Assembly (NCBI GenBank): GCA_021817045.1
Contig: JAKAWG010000018.1
Span: 1 to 64,000 of the forward strand
Reading direction: 5' to 3'
DNA length: 64,000 nt
Source of the DNA: Acidobacteriota bacterium
GTDB taxonomy: Bacteria > Acidobacteriota > Terriglobia > UBA7540
Part shown: positions 22,242 to 33,085 of the stretch, piece after piece
Layout: every line of letters starts with the position of its first letter
Numbering within the stretch: the first letter of the stretch is position 1
Notes under the pieces: model-generated
Seen by the model: only the letters and a program-made list of their open reading frames with translations
The model's database searches: none
Told to the model about the DNA's origin: nothing
Program-made: the position numbers and the translations under genes

Positions 22242-24137
22242 TCACGGAAGCACCGGTAGTGGAGTCGCCTTCGCCTGGACGCCTTGGGCTACCTCCGGCT
22301 GGGGCGCTGCGGAAGGCGGCAAAGCGTGCAGGGCATTGTGCTCCTCGAAATAGGCTTTGATCACGTCTCCAGCCAGCGGGGCGGCGACCGACGATTCTCC
22401 GCCGTGCATTACGAGTACCGAGACGACGATCTGAGGGTGGTCGAAGAGCGCGTAGCCTACAAACCACGCGTTGTTGCGGTAATCGGCGGTGTGTGTCGCA
22501 TGGCGCAGCGCGGCACTAACCACTTGGGCCGTGCCGGTCTTCCCGGCAATCTGTAGCCCCGGCACGCGAGCTCCAACGCCGGTGCCCCCTTCGTTCACGA
22601 CGCCCCACATGCCGTTGCAGACAGCCTGAAGCGTGGCGGGTTGAAGTGTGACGCGGCACTTCCGGTCGGCCGGCGGGTCTACCCGGTCCCTAGCCAACTC
22701 GCTATAGAAAGCAAGGTGGGGGCGGTGGAATACGCCGCCCGAAGCCAGACCGCCCACCATGTAGGCAACTTGCAAAGGCGTGGCGGCCACGGCTCCTTGA
22801 CCGATGGCGACGGAAATCGTCTCGCCGGGATACCACGGGTGATGGTAATACTTCTCAACCCACTGCGGCGTCGGGATTAATCCCGGTTCTTCGCCCGGCA
22901 GATCAACGCCGGTTCTCCTTCCCAGCCCCAATTCCTTCGCGAATCGGGCAATCGTGCTGATGCCCAGCATCTTTCCAAGCGTGTAGAAATAGACATCACA
23001 GGAAACCACAATCGCCCGGTGAAGATCGACTGTGCCATGACCGCGGTGGTGTACCCAAATCCAATCGTGGTAGGTGTGGCCATAAAAAACGACGTAGCCG
23101 GGGCAAAAAACGGTGAAGCTGGGTTTGATGGTTCCTGTCTGGATCGCGGCCGTAGCCGTAACCAGCTTGAAGATCGAGCCCGGTGCGAGCTGCGCCTGGA
23201 TCGCTTTGTTCATCAATGGGTCTTTCGGGTCTTTGATGAGTTGCTTCCACTCACCTGGTGAGATCCCGCCTGTGAAATCATTGGGATCAAAGCCAGGATG
23301 AGAAACCATGGCCAGAATCTGGCCCGTACGCGGGTCAAGAGCCACGATGGCACCGCTGCGGTCTCCGAGCGCCTGCTCGGCGGCAAGTTGCAGGTCGAGA
23401 TCCAGCGTAAGACGAAGATTTCGGCCCGGACGCGGGGGAACTGGGGTCATCGCTCCCACCTCCTGGCCACGGCTATTGACGATCACTCGACACATCCCAT
23501 CCACGCCCGAAAGGAGGGCGTTATATTCGCGCTCGATGCCGCTCTTTCCCATCACGTCACCGGGCTGATAGCGCTTTCCTGACCGCGCGATCAGCTTTGG
23601 CGAAACGTCGCCTACGTAGCCCAGGATGGCAGACCCCACTTCATGCTTGGGATAAAAGCGCTGCTGAACCTGAATCAGGTCAAGCTCGGGGTACTCGATG
23701 CGGTGCGACTCCACAAACGCCGCGTCCTGCATGTCGGCGGATTTCTTAATCACAATTGGCTGGAAACGGGGCAGGCTGGCCGCTTGCTTCAGTTGAGTTT
23801 CAAGTGCGGCTGGATCCAGGCGAAGACCCTTGGCGATACCGGCAACCAGCGCCGGCGTCAACCGTCGCGCGCCATCGCGCGAAAGCAGCACGCTGAAGGC
23901 GGGAAGATTGTCAACCAGAACCCGCCCATTGCGATCCAGGATGAGGCCACGCGGTGCGATGATGGGCAACTCCCGGATGCGGTTGTGCTCTGAAGCCTGA
24001 AGGTACTGCCGGTGCTGGATGATCTGTACGTGCCAGTATGCGGCAACCAGAACGAGGAATATAGCGGCAACCACGTACTGAAGGAACGGAACCTTCCACA
24101 GCGGAAAACGCGGTTCTTCCGGAAAACGACCTTCCAT
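22242..24137 (-). CDS. mrdA: Penicillin-binding protein 2
   Basis: LAPGSIFKLVTATAA (SxxK), AGKTGTAQ (KTG), TM anchor, PBP dimerisation domain; adjacent to rodA. Confidence 0.95.
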   Translation of the reverse strand: MEGRFPEEPRFPLWKVPFLQYVVAAIFLVLVAAYWHVQIIQHRQYLQASEHNRIRELPIIAPRGLILDRNGRVLVDNLPAFSVLLSRDGARRLTPALVAGIAKGLRLDPAALETQLKQAASLPRFQPIVIKKSADMQDAAFVESHRIEYPELDLIQVQQRFYPKHEVGSAILGYVGDVSPKLIARSGKRYQPGDVMGKSGIEREYNALLSGVDGMCRVIVNSRGQEVGAMTPVPPRPGRNLRLTLDLDLQLAAEQALGDRSGAIVALDPRTGQILAMVSHPGFDPNDFTGGISPGEWKQLIKDPKDPLMNKAIQAQLAPGSIFKLVTATAAIQTGTIKPSFTVFCPGYVVFYGHTYHDWIWVHHRGHGTVDLHRAIVVSCDVYFYTLGKMLGISTIARFAKELGLGRRTGVDLPGEEPGLIPTPQWVEKYYHHPWYPGETISVAIGQGAVAATPLQVAYMVGGLASGGVFHRPHLAFYSELARDRVDPPADRKCRVTLQPATLQAVCNGMWGVVNEGGTGVGARVPGLQIAGKTGTAQVVSAALRHATHTADYRNNAWFVGYALFDHPQIVVSVLVMHGGESSVAAPLAGDVIKAYFEEHNALHALPPSAAPQPEVAQGVQAKATPLPVLP

Positions 24138-24391
24138 TTTTCCAACCCGCCCGCCAGAAGTCGCTCAGGCGGCTGCGTCAGGCGAGACGGTATAATCGCT
24201 CCAGGGGGCAGGAATTGTAGCCCAACTTTCAGGCTTTTTCAAAAGTCCCTTCCCCATTCCCAAACCGTAACACGAGTAGGGAGTTAAAACAACACAGCGT
24301 AGGGGCCACGGTAATTCTGCCTGAATGGAGGCGGAGCCGTTCCATGTGGACAGCTCCCACCGCTGACCCGGGTTCGCAGGAAAAGCGCGGA

Positions 24392-24864
24392 CGAAGCCTG
24401 TAAGCCGAATTCTGTATCCCGACAGGATCGGGACGGCGATCATTCATCTAGGCTCGTCATTGCTGACGGGCTCAAGCGACCTACCCGAGAGTAGCCTGCG
24501 CTCCCGCCGCCGGGGTTCCGGCAGCCGGGGCCGCATTGCGGAGCGGGCCGCTCCTCCTCTCCTATTTGGTCTTGCTCCGTGTGGGGCTTGCCTTGCCCCC
24601 GATGTCGCCATCGGGGCGGTGCGCTCTTACATTAATCCCGATGAATCGGGACGCACCTTTTCACCCTTACCCCGCTACTAACGCCGGGCGGTATGTTTTC
24701 TGTGGCGCTTTCCGTGCCGGAGGCGTACGGCATTTCTGCATCCCCCTCCGGCCCTCGCTGTTGGCGAGCACACTACCCTGTGGAGTTCGGACTTTCCTCC
24801 CCCTCGATCTTCCGCATCCGCCGAAGCAAACACGAGATCGAGGCGGCGATCACCCGGCTTGCCC
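24392..24864 (-). ncRNA. rnpB: RNase P RNA (bacterial class A)
   Basis: Minus strand: AAGCCGGGTGATCGCC...GAGGGGGAGGAAAGTCCGAACTCCACAGGGTAGTGTGCTCGCCAAC...GGGTAAGGGTGAAAAGG...ACTCTCGGGTAGGTCGCTTGAGCC...CCTAGATGAATGATCGCC...TACAGAATTCGGCTTACAGGCTTC; canonical P RNA boxes with pairing ends (AAGCC/GGCTT). Confidence 0.95.
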
Positions 24865-25089
24865 ACGCTCGACTCAATGATAACAGCAACTGCTGGGATG
24901 ATACCAATGCGCGGCCCCGATGCTGCCCATCTCCCGGCGTGGTAAGGAGTTGGCTTCGAATTGCAGTAATAGCGCTGCGCAAAGCGGCGGCAGAAGCTGC
25001 GAGGATTGCAGGGTAACTCAAGAAAGGCAAGCGGGACACCGTCAGGGGGCTCCGCGTCAAGTCAATAATTACCTCGGACATCGCGGCCG

Positions 25090-26454
25090 TCATTGTGACG
25101 GGTGATATCTCGGCCTGTAGCTTCCGCCTGGCAGAGCAACGGACGGGTGATAGCCGCATCCCCAAACATTCCGTTCTGGGACGTGCGCTGGCACGGGAAT
25201 GACGAAAGGAGGAGTCGGCTTCTGGTTGAAATCGAAGCAGTCTCGCAGATCCAGGGCATAATGGTCGCGAGCCGTCAGATAAGGCAGCCTCCAGCGCTCT
25301 TCGATGAACTTCAGCACAGAGGTGAAGTCATAAGTCTCGTGCGAGATGAAGCCTGGCTTTGCATAGGGTGAAATGACGATGGTAGGCACGCGCGGTCCGT
25401 AGCCGTAGGCATCGACCATAGGCGGCTCGACATGATCGTAGTAGCCTCCATAATCGTCCCAGGTCAGCACAATGGCGCTGTCTTTCCAGTAAGGGCTTTG
25501 CATCAGGGCGTTGATCAACCGAGTCACGTACCACATGCCTTGCGCGATAGGCTCGGGAGCGTGTTCGCTGTCCTCCGTGTCCGGAACGATCCATGCCACC
25601 TGCGGCAGAGTTCCGCGCCTCAAATCCTCGAAATATTCCTTTAAGGCCACCAGACGGGCCATGTCCGCGGGGTTATCGCGGATGGCTTTGAAGCCCGGCA
25701 GGGGATTCCAGATCCAGAACCGCTTAGGGTCGGGATAGAACTGGTCGTTGATGTCCACATCGCGGCTGACACCTGGGGGGAGCGGCTTCGTTTCGTTATA
25801 GTATTTCCAATCGAGATGCGCCTTGTTAAACAAAGTGACGACGGAAGGGAAGCTAAAGCCATTGGGATCGTCCAGCGCGCGCTCTACCTGCTCGAGTGTG
25901 TGCGGCATCGGCGTGGTGATCCCGCCGTCCTGAGCTGCAACCGTGTAGATGTGGTTTTGAAGACTGGGGCCTAGGAAGGAAGAGAAGTAGCGGTCGCAGA
26001 GCGTATAATGCCGCGCGTAGGCCCAATAGTTGGGGATGTCCTGCTGGTCGTAATAGCCCATGGTATAGTTGGTGCCTTCAGCCCAAACAAAACCGTCCAT
26101 TCGTCCGTAGTTATAGGCCGCGTGAGCCGCCCACCATTCGTGCGGCAGGTCGCAGATTGGCAAGTTGGTCGCCGTGATATGAAACGGCTTCACACACCGA
26201 GAGCTGCCGGGCAGCAACGAGAGGCAAGTTCCGGTCGGAATGCCATCCGCCCCAGGAAATGTCCCGAAGTAGTTGTCGAATGAATGGTTCTCCTGAATGA
26301 TCCAGATCAAATGGTTGATTTTGTGAAACCCTGCCGGAACGTTGTTGGTCGGGACCGTCTGTGCGGCTGCCGTTCCCGCTACAGTCAGCACCAGGGTACA
26401 GCAGACGGGCGCCAACGCCAGCAAACTGAGTGGGACTCTCTCATGGAGCTTCAT
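25090..26454 (-). CDS. Alkaline phosphatase/phospholipase C-family phosphoesterase (secreted)
   Basis: [67 protein letters not shown]. Confidence 0.93.
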   Translation of the reverse strand: MKLHERVPLSLLALAPVCCTLVLTVAGTAAAQTVPTNNVPAGFHKINHLIWIIQENHSFDNYFGTFPGADGIPTGTCLSLLPGSSRCVKPFHITATNLPICDLPHEWWAAHAAYNYGRMDGFVWAEGTNYTMGYYDQQDIPNYWAYARHYTLCDRYFSSFLGPSLQNHIYTVAAQDGGITTPMPHTLEQVERALDDPNGFSFPSVVTLFNKAHLDWKYYNETKPLPPGVSRDVDINDQFYPDPKRFWIWNPLPGFKAIRDNPADMARLVALKEYFEDLRRGTLPQVAWIVPDTEDSEHAPEPIAQGMWYVTRLINALMQSPYWKDSAIVLTWDDYGGYYDHVEPPMVDAYGYGPRVPTIVISPYAKPGFISHETYDFTSVLKFIEERWRLPYLTARDHYALDLRDCFDFNQKPTPPFVIPVPAHVPERNVWGCGYHPSVALPGGSYRPRYHPSQ

Positions 26455-26490
26455 TTCATCGCACCTCGAAGGTCGTCAGGTTGGCCCGAT

Positions 26491-26657
26491 TTAGAAGAAC
26501 AGTTTGAGGGCCAGTGGGATGATGCGCGAACTGTTCAACTGGCTGGTCACCACGCCGAAATTGGCCGTGCCGAACGTTGTGTCCGGCGGTCCGAACCTAA
26601 CCGTATGGTCACGTTCATCGACTTGCAACGCGGACTCCAAAAGGACGCTCAATAGTA
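26491..26657 (-). pseudogene. C-terminal remnant of a TonB-dependent receptor-like gene
   Basis: Minus strand reads ...TVRFGPPDTTFGTANFGVVTSQLNSSRIIPLALKLFF*; upstream codons need a frame change (SMNVT in another frame) to continue the family pattern. Confidence 0.6.
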
Positions 26658-26725
26658 GTCTGGAGACCGTAGTTAATCAAAGACGAATGACGCTCGCTGG
26701 CTGCAGACCGGATCCGAAACGCGGG

Positions 26726-27580
26726 TCAGACTCCTGGCGGCCTGCCTCGCAGCAATTCCTCCAACCGCACCGCGCCGTTTGTTCTCTCGTCACGGTACTT
26801 GACAATGATGGGCGTGTAGAGGGATAAACCCAAATCGTTGCCTCGGCCCTGCGTTACGGCGCGCGCGCCGGGCACCACAACCGCGCCTTCTGGGACGCGA
26901 AGCGGCCCCGCGCCATCACGCCTGTAGATGGCGTCTTTAACCAGATCGTAGACGGGAGTCGAGCCGGTCAGGATCGTTCCGGCGGCAAGCACGGCTGTAC
27001 GGCCCACAATGGTCCCTTCGTAAACGCCGCAATTACCACCTACCAGGACTTCGTCTTCGATGATGACGGGCAGCGCGCCGACAGGCTCGAGCACCCCGCC
27101 GATTTGTGCCGCCGCGCTCAGATGGCAATGTTTACCGATCTGCGCGCACGATCCGACGAGCGCGTGCGAATCCACCATGCTGCCTTCGCCCACGTAAGCC
27201 CCTACGTTGATGTACATCGGCGGCATACACGTCACGTCTTTGCCCACGAAGCAGCCATCGCGGATCGCTGAACCTCCGGGAACCAGACGGACATTCTTGC
27301 CAGGTGGAAGCCGCCTCAAAGGAAACGTGTGCTTGTCGTAAAAAGTAAACTCCCCTGCGTGTGTCTCGATAATTCTCCCGATACGGAAGCCAAGCAGAAT
27401 GCCCTTTTTGACCCACGCGTTCACTTTCCAGCCGGAAGGTGAAGTAACGTCCGGCTCGGCGGCGCGGATTAGGCCTTCGTTGAGACAAGCTTTAAGCTCG
27501 TCGAAAGCGCGGAAATACTCCTCGCCGTATCTCGTCTCCGAACGCGAGAAAAGTTCTTCGATCTTTGAGTCAAGGTTCAT
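26726..27580 (-). CDS. dapD: 2,3,4,5-tetrahydropyridine-2,6-dicarboxylate N-succinyltransferase
   Basis: MPPMYINVGAYVGEGSMVDSHALVGSCAQIGKHCHLSAAAQIGGVLEP; left-handed beta-helix hexapeptides. Confidence 0.95.
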   Translation of the reverse strand: MNLDSKIEELFSRSETRYGEEYFRAFDELKACLNEGLIRAAEPDVTSPSGWKVNAWVKKGILLGFRIGRIIETHAGEFTFYDKHTFPLRRLPPGKNVRLVPGGSAIRDGCFVGKDVTCMPPMYINVGAYVGEGSMVDSHALVGSCAQIGKHCHLSAAAQIGGVLEPVGALPVIIEDEVLVGGNCGVYEGTIVGRTAVLAAGTILTGSTPVYDLVKDAIYRRDGAGPLRVPEGAVVVPGARAVTQGRGNDLGLSLYTPIIVKYRDERTNGAVRLEELLRGRPPGV

Positions 27581-27597
27581 GGTGTCTGTTGCGAGCT

Positions 27598-28656
27598 CTA
27601 TTTCAATTGGTCAATGACTGCGGATGCGACTTCCTCCGTAGTACTCCTGCCGCCAAGATCGGGTGTGCGAACCCGGCCTTCGGCTGTCACCGCCTGCAGG
27701 GCGCGAAAAATGCGGCTAGCTGCTGAGACTTCGCCGAGATGCTCCATCATCAGCGAGGCTGCCCAGATAGAACCGATCGGATTAGCGATGCCGCGACCTT
27801 CGATGTCCGGGGCGCTACCGTGAACCGGCTCAAAAACGGGCGGGCCGCGTCGCTCGACGGGGTTCAGGTTGGCGCTCGCCGCGAGGCCGAGGCTGCCTTG
27901 CAGGGCTCCGCCCAGGTCCGTAAGGATGTCAGCAAACAGGTTGGACGCCACGACCACATCCAGGGTTTCGGGCGCGGTGATCATGCGGGCGGCGGCTGCA
28001 TCCACGTGGTATCTGGCGGTTTCGACGTCCGGATATTCCGTTGCGAGCGCGGCGAAGACTTCGTCCCACATGACCATCGCGTGCTGCATCGCGTTGGATT
28101 TGGTGACGCTCGCCAGCCGCTTTCGCGGCCTCTTCCGGGCCAGTTCGAAGGCATAGCGCATGACGCGCTCTGTTCCTTTGCGCGTAAAGACGGACTCCTG
28201 AATGGCCACCTCGTCCGGCGTGCCCGCTTTGAACCGTCCGCCAACGCCGCAGTATTCGCCCTCGGTGTTTTCGCGGATAAAGACCATGCGGATCTCGTCA
28301 GGCTTCTTGTGCTGCAACGGCGAATCAAGACCGGGCAAAATTTCCACCGGACGCAAGTTAACGTAAAGGTCGTATTCGAACCGCATGGGGAGCAACATTC
28401 CGCGCAAGGAGATATAGTCAGGCACGGTCGGGTGCCCAACCGCGCCGAGCAATACGGCGTCGAACGAGCGAAGCTGCTCAAGGCCGTCTTCGGGCATCAT
28501 GCGCCCAGTGCGGAGGTAGCGCTCGCAGCCCCAGTCGAAGGGGTCAAACGAAAACGAAAAATCCCGCGCTGCGGCCTCGAGTACGCGGACGGCCGCCGGT
28601 ACGACTTCTTTACCAATGCCGTCGCCGGGGAGGAGCGCGATTCGGTAGGTTTTCAA
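27598..28656 (-). CDS. Isocitrate/isopropylmalate/tartrate dehydrogenase family protein
   Basis: ALLPGDGIGKEVVPAAVRVLE, DAVLLGAVGHPTVPDYISLRGMLLPMR, VFIRENTEGEYCG, VASNLFADILTDLGGALQGSLGLA. Confidence 0.92.
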   Translation of the reverse strand: MKTYRIALLPGDGIGKEVVPAAVRVLEAAARDFSFSFDPFDWGCERYLRTGRMMPEDGLEQLRSFDAVLLGAVGHPTVPDYISLRGMLLPMRFEYDLYVNLRPVEILPGLDSPLQHKKPDEIRMVFIRENTEGEYCGVGGRFKAGTPDEVAIQESVFTRKGTERVMRYAFELARKRPRKRLASVTKSNAMQHAMVMWDEVFAALATEYPDVETARYHVDAAAARMITAPETLDVVVASNLFADILTDLGGALQGSLGLAASANLNPVERRGPPVFEPVHGSAPDIEGRGIANPIGSIWAASLMMEHLGEVSAASRIFRALQAVTAEGRVRTPDLGGRSTTEEVASAVIDQLK

Positions 28657-28744
28657 CGTGGCACTCTAAGCTCTTAATGGTTTCCAGGCCGGCGCTTTTG
28701 GAAGTACGAGGCTAAAGCCGCGTGCCTGAAAGGCGCAAGTCGCG

Positions 28745-29197
28745 CTACGACGGACGAATAATCATCACTTCCGTGGCCTTGATAAGCGCTGCGGCCAATT
28801 CTCCTACTTTCAAGCCGAGCGCGCGACAAGCGTCGCGGGTGATGATGGAGGTGACGCTTTGGCCTCCGACATCGAGAGTTACCTTGGCGAGCAAGCCCAC
28901 AACTTCGACCGAAGTTACGCGCCCCACCAACTGGTTACGTCCGCTAATGACGCGCCCCATTCCCGTCGCCGACTCGGGCGACACGGGTTTGGTCTTCGCC
29001 ACTCTCACACGCGACGCAGCGGATCGCGTCTTGCCGGTCTTCTGGAACAACACCCGGTCGATTTCCGCCCGTGGGATGCGGTGATGCCCGCCTGCGGTTC
29101 TCACGGAGCGAATTCGATGCCGGTAAATCCACTGCTTCAGCGTGGGATAACTGATGCCCAGCTCTTTGGCGGCCTCGGGAAGATGGATAAGTTCCAT
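28745..29197 (-). CDS. HTH (MerR/excisionase-like) plus TOBE/molbindin domain protein
   Basis: LPEAAKELGISYPTLKQWIYRHRI...GGHHRIPRAEI HTH; SGRNQLVGRVTSVEVVGLLAKVTLDVGGQSVTSIITRDACRALGLKVG TOBE/Mop repeat. Confidence 0.88.
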   Translation of the reverse strand: MELIHLPEAAKELGISYPTLKQWIYRHRIRSVRTAGGHHRIPRAEIDRVLFQKTGKTRSAASRVRVAKTKPVSPESATGMGRVISGRNQLVGRVTSVEVVGLLAKVTLDVGGQSVTSIITRDACRALGLKVGELAAALIKATEVMIIRPS

Positions 29198-29242
29198 GAC
29201 TTGCTTGCTGCCTTCCGCTTTCTGCCTACCACCTTCTGTCTT

Positions 29243-32200
29243 CTACGAGGGTCCGGGCGGGTAAGCCGGCAAGTCTGGCGGGCGGGAAGGAAGCACCTTT
29301 GGATGCTGGTGAATCTCCTGCATCAGGATCTGGACCGCCTTTTCGAGTTGCGGATCCTGTCCGCGAATGACGAGGTCGGGACGGTTATCCACCTTGATGT
29401 CCGGCTCGACGCCATGGTTTTCAACCACCCACTGGCTGTGCAAATTGTACAGCGAAAACTCGGGGCGGGTGATATAGCCGCCGTCGATCAGAGGCATCAT
29501 GCCGCGGATGCCGCGCACTCCACCCCACGTACGCTCGCCGATTACCGGCCCCAGCTTGTATTTCTTGAAAAAGTAAGTGAAGAAGTCGCCGTCCGACGCC
29601 GTGTAATGGTTGGCGATGCAGTCGAGATAGCCATAAAAGACCACCGGAGGGATGGTCTGACTCTTGAAGTTGCGCGCCGACATCATGGCCGCCAGCACGC
29701 GCCGCAAACGTTCGAAGATGATCGGGTCCACAAATCCGCCGCCATTGTAGCGCACGTCAACGATGAGTCCCTGCTTTCGAATTTGCGGGTAAAACTGTTC
29801 CACAAAATCATTTAGCCCCAGACTTTCCATGTCCGGAAGATAGATGTAGCCGACCTTGCCATGAGTTTCCTTGGTCACCTTTCGCCGGTTCGCGCGGACC
29901 CAGTCGAGTTGCCGCAGTTCGTATTCGCTCACAATCGGCCGCACGACGATATTGCGGCTAGGCTTCGGATTATCCGGGTTGGAGCTGATGGTGAGCGTGA
30001 CGTTCTGGCCGGCCGTATTCACGAAGGCCGCGTAAGGATTTTCCGGGGCGCGCAGCGAATGGCCGTTCACGGCCAGCAGGTAATCTCCAGGCTTTACATT
30101 TAAGCCGGGCTCCGTTAGCGGCGAGACGAGCGCGGGATTCCAGTTTTCGCCCGGATAAATCTTCTTCAAGGTGTACAGGCCGCGCTGTGCATCCAAACCG
30201 AAGTCTACGCCGAGTAGTCCTACTTTCACCGGGTGCAGGTTAGGAAAATCGCCGCCGCCGACATAGGTGTGAGAACTTCCAAGCTCGCCGATCATTTCGC
30301 CGATCACGTAATTCAGGTCGTAGCGGTCTTTAATGTAAGGCAGCCATCTTGCGTATTTGTCCCGAACGTGCGCCCAGTTTACGCCATTCATGCTTTTTTC
30401 GAAGAAGAAATCCCGTTCTTGCCGCCACACGTCGTAGAAGATTTGCTTCCACTCCTCGGGAGGATCGACGTCCATTTCCATCTTCGACAACTTCAGCGCG
30501 CCTTCGCCGACTTTGTGCGGGGCCTTTGGCTCCTCGGCGCTGATGATGCCATAAATCTTAGTCGCGGGCCCGCCTGACGCTGGCGGATGCTTTGGCGGCG
30601 CGGAGTAAAGGACCTTGGTGCCGTCGAAGGAAAGCGAGTAGCCGTCTACGCCGGAAATCAGCACATGATCCTTTCGATCTTTCAGTGTGAAGACGTGCAA
30701 CTCCGGCTGACTGTCCGAAAGCGGTCCTGAAAACCCCTGCACTGGACGGGTGAGGTAGTAAACGCGCCCGCGCGCGGCGCTCAAAAGTGAGATCTGCGAG
30801 GGCGGAATTGGCAAGGCCACCACCCGGTTTTCGATGCCTTCAAGGTCAATGTGAAAAGGCTTCGGCGCGGCCTTAGCGCTCTTCCCGGCCGCCGGGCCGG
30901 TCGGCGCGGGATGAGGCGTGGTCTTGGCCTCGTCGCTTTGCGGGGCGAACGGCGAAGGAAGGCTGGCGCGCAGCGTCATGACGTAAACCCGCGTGGTTTG
31001 CGGATAAACTGCCTCGAAGTCGAAGTTATCCGGGACGGCATTGAAACTGCGATCGGAGAGAAAGTAGAGATATTTTCCCGTGGGATCGAAGATCGGGTTG
31101 ACGCTGTTCCAAAAGCTCGTCGTGACGGCAGTAATCTTCCGGTCGGCGATCGAGTAAAGGTAAATCACCGAGTTTAGATTCTGTGCCACCTTGGCGTAGG
31201 CCACCCATTGGCTGTCCGGGGACCATGTGTAGTCAGTGAGGTCGGAGTATTTTCCCTGATCAATGAAGACGGGCTTCTTTACGTGGATATCGACGTAGAA
31301 AAGCCGCAGGTCTTTGTCCGCGAAGAGCAACTTCGTGCTATCCGGCGACCAGACAGGACGCAGTCGCCACATTTTGCCATCGAAAGTTACGCGCACCTGC
31401 TTCCCTAGGCCGTTAGACGGGCGGATGTAAAATTCGTCTTCACCCGAGGCATCGGAAATGTAAGCGATCCAGCGACCGTCGGGTGACCAGACGGCGTCCC
31501 TTTCCCGCGCGCCGGAGGTTTGCGTGATGTCGCGGATGCTTCCTTTCTTTGCCGGCACGGTGAAAACGTCGCCGCGCGCCGTAAACACTGCACGCTTGCC
31601 TTCGGGCGAGAGGCCATAGCTCGTCACCAGCTTACCGACGTGGACCCAATGCGGCCGCGCCTGAAGGAAATCGCCGGGCAGATAGATCGTGAGCTTGCGA
31701 GTCTTGCCGGTTTTGAGGTTATAGAGGTAAAGGTAGCCGCCATCCTGAAAGACAATGCGCCCGCCTCCCAGGCTTGGCCACTCCACGTCGTAGTTCGTAA
31801 AGTGCGTTAACTGGCGAATCTGGCGGCTCTTCAGGCTGTAGCTATAGAGGTTCAGCCGGTGTTCCGGACCTCGGTCTGAGACAAAGTAGATCGTGTTTCC
31901 ACTCCACATCGGGTAGGTGTTCGTGCCGGGATAGTGCGTGATTCGTTCGATGGAGGGAGACTTCAGGTCATAGATCCACAGGGCTTGAGCCATGCCGCCG
32001 GTGTAGCGTTTCCAGGTGCGGAAATTTCGGAAGATGCGGTTGTAAACGATCCGATTGCCGTCGGGAGAAAAGGCGAGCAGTCCGCCTTTCGGCAGAGGAA
32101 ACTGTTGCGGCAGCCCGCCCTGCGTACTGACCGTAAAAAGCTGTCCGAACCAGTCATTGATTGTCGTCCGGCGAGAGAGGAAGACGATCCGCGTGCCGTC

Positions 32201-32581
32201 TGGCGTCCACGAAATCACCTCATTCTCGACCCCCATGCGCTCAGGCAGGTGAAGGAAGCCGGGGTTAAACGTCAGTTGCTTCGGCTGGCCGCCTTCGGCT
32301 GGCATGGTGTAGACGTTAAAATTGCCGTCATATTGCCCTGTGAAGGCGATCTCTTTGCCGTCCGGTGAGAATTTGGGGAACAGCTCCAGGCCGGGACTGG
32401 TAGTGAGACGCCGTGCGATGCCGCCTTGCGCGGAAACCAGCCACAAGTCGCCCGCGTAGCTGAAGACGATTTCGTTTCCGTGAATGTCCGGAAAGCGCAT
32501 CAGACGGCCCTCCGGCATCGGTTGCGCCAGACATAGTGTAGAACTTACCAGGACAGCTAAAGCAGCCCATCGTAATTTCAC
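29243..32581 (-). CDS. Tricorn-like S41 peptidase (beta-propeller + PDZ + S41)
   Basis: WD40-like FSPDGKEIAFT repeats, PDZ, DVRYNGGGFVDPIIFERLRR, ERTWGGVRGI. Confidence 0.93.
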   Translation of the reverse strand: MKLRWAALAVLVSSTLCLAQPMPEGRLMRFPDIHGNEIVFSYAGDLWLVSAQGGIARRLTTSPGLELFPKFSPDGKEIAFTGQYDGNFNVYTMPAEGGQPKQLTFNPGFLHLPERMGVENEVISWTPDGTRIVFLSRRTTINDWFGQLFTVSTQGGLPQQFPLPKGGLLAFSPDGNRIVYNRIFRNFRTWKRYTGGMAQALWIYDLKSPSIERITHYPGTNTYPMWSGNTIYFVSDRGPEHRLNLYSYSLKSRQIRQLTHFTNYDVEWPSLGGGRIVFQDGGYLYLYNLKTGKTRKLTIYLPGDFLQARPHWVHVGKLVTSYGLSPEGKRAVFTARGDVFTVPAKKGSIRDITQTSGARERDAVWSPDGRWIAYISDASGEDEFYIRPSNGLGKQVRVTFDGKMWRLRPVWSPDSTKLLFADKDLRLFYVDIHVKKPVFIDQGKYSDLTDYTWSPDSQWVAYAKVAQNLNSVIYLYSIADRKITAVTTSFWNSVNPIFDPTGKYLYFLSDRSFNAVPDNFDFEAVYPQTTRVYVMTLRASLPSPFAPQSDEAKTTPHPAPTGPAAGKSAKAAPKPFHIDLEGIENRVVALPIPPSQISLLSAARGRVYYLTRPVQGFSGPLSDSQPELHVFTLKDRKDHVLISGVDGYSLSFDGTKVLYSAPPKHPPASGGPATKIYGIISAEEPKAPHKVGEGALKLSKMEMDVDPPEEWKQIFYDVWRQERDFFFEKSMNGVNWAHVRDKYARWLPYIKDRYDLNYVIGEMIGELGSSHTYVGGGDFPNLHPVKVGLLGVDFGLDAQRGLYTLKKIYPGENWNPALVSPLTEPGLNVKPGDYLLAVNGHSLRAPENPYAAFVNTAGQNVTLTISSNPDNPKPSRNIVVRPIVSEYELRQLDWVRANRRKVTKETHGKVGYIYLPDMESLGLNDFVEQFYPQIRKQGLIVDVRYNGGGFVDPIIFERLRRVLAAMMSARNFKSQTIPPVVFYGYLDCIANHYTASDGDFFTYFFKKYKLGPVIGERTWGGVRGIRGMMPLIDGGYITRPEFSLYNLHSQWVVENHGVEPDIKVDNRPDLVIRGQDPQLEKAVQILMQEIHQHPKVLPSRPPDLPAYPPGPS

Positions 32582-33085
32582 TGTTTTCCCCCGGACTTGG
32601 TCTTAAAAAGAAAGCATTATATGCCATCGTGCTTGGCGTCGCAGACTTTTCCTATCTGCAGTCAACAGACCCCTTCGGAAGCCGCACTTAAGGGTGGCGC
32701 GCTTGATCCGGATGGCGATATGAGAACTTCGAAATCCAATAATCGTCGCTGGATGAGGGCGTTTCGGCGGACGGAGCTCCTTGAGCGTGAAGGTATCTAT
32801 TTGCTTCGATGTGTATTTTTCTTGCGGGAATAGGTTTTCAGCCAATTATAGGCACAGAGTATCGCCCGGATTTCGCTTGGTCATGGCGTTGGGTTGGTAT
32901 AAACTCGGGGGCATCTTGCGACGTATGGTAGAATAAGTGCAGATGTAGGAGTAGTGGCGAAAACCGTCGACCGTTATTCTTCGCGGCGCGGGCAACTCCG
33001 TCGGTGCCTGCGACATCACCGGAAAGAGTGGTTGTGAGTTTTTGAGGGTGACTTTGACCTGCCGGGCTTCGGAAGTGCGAGAGCC

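Noticed and set aside
24460-25165. Small ORFs within 24460-25165 as proteins
   Set aside because: Most overlap the rnpB RNA; none shows a recognisable protein pattern.
27739-28677. 312-aa plus-strand ORF opposite the isopropylmalate/tartrate dehydrogenase
   Set aside because: Shadow ORF; conserved dehydrogenase motifs are on the minus strand.
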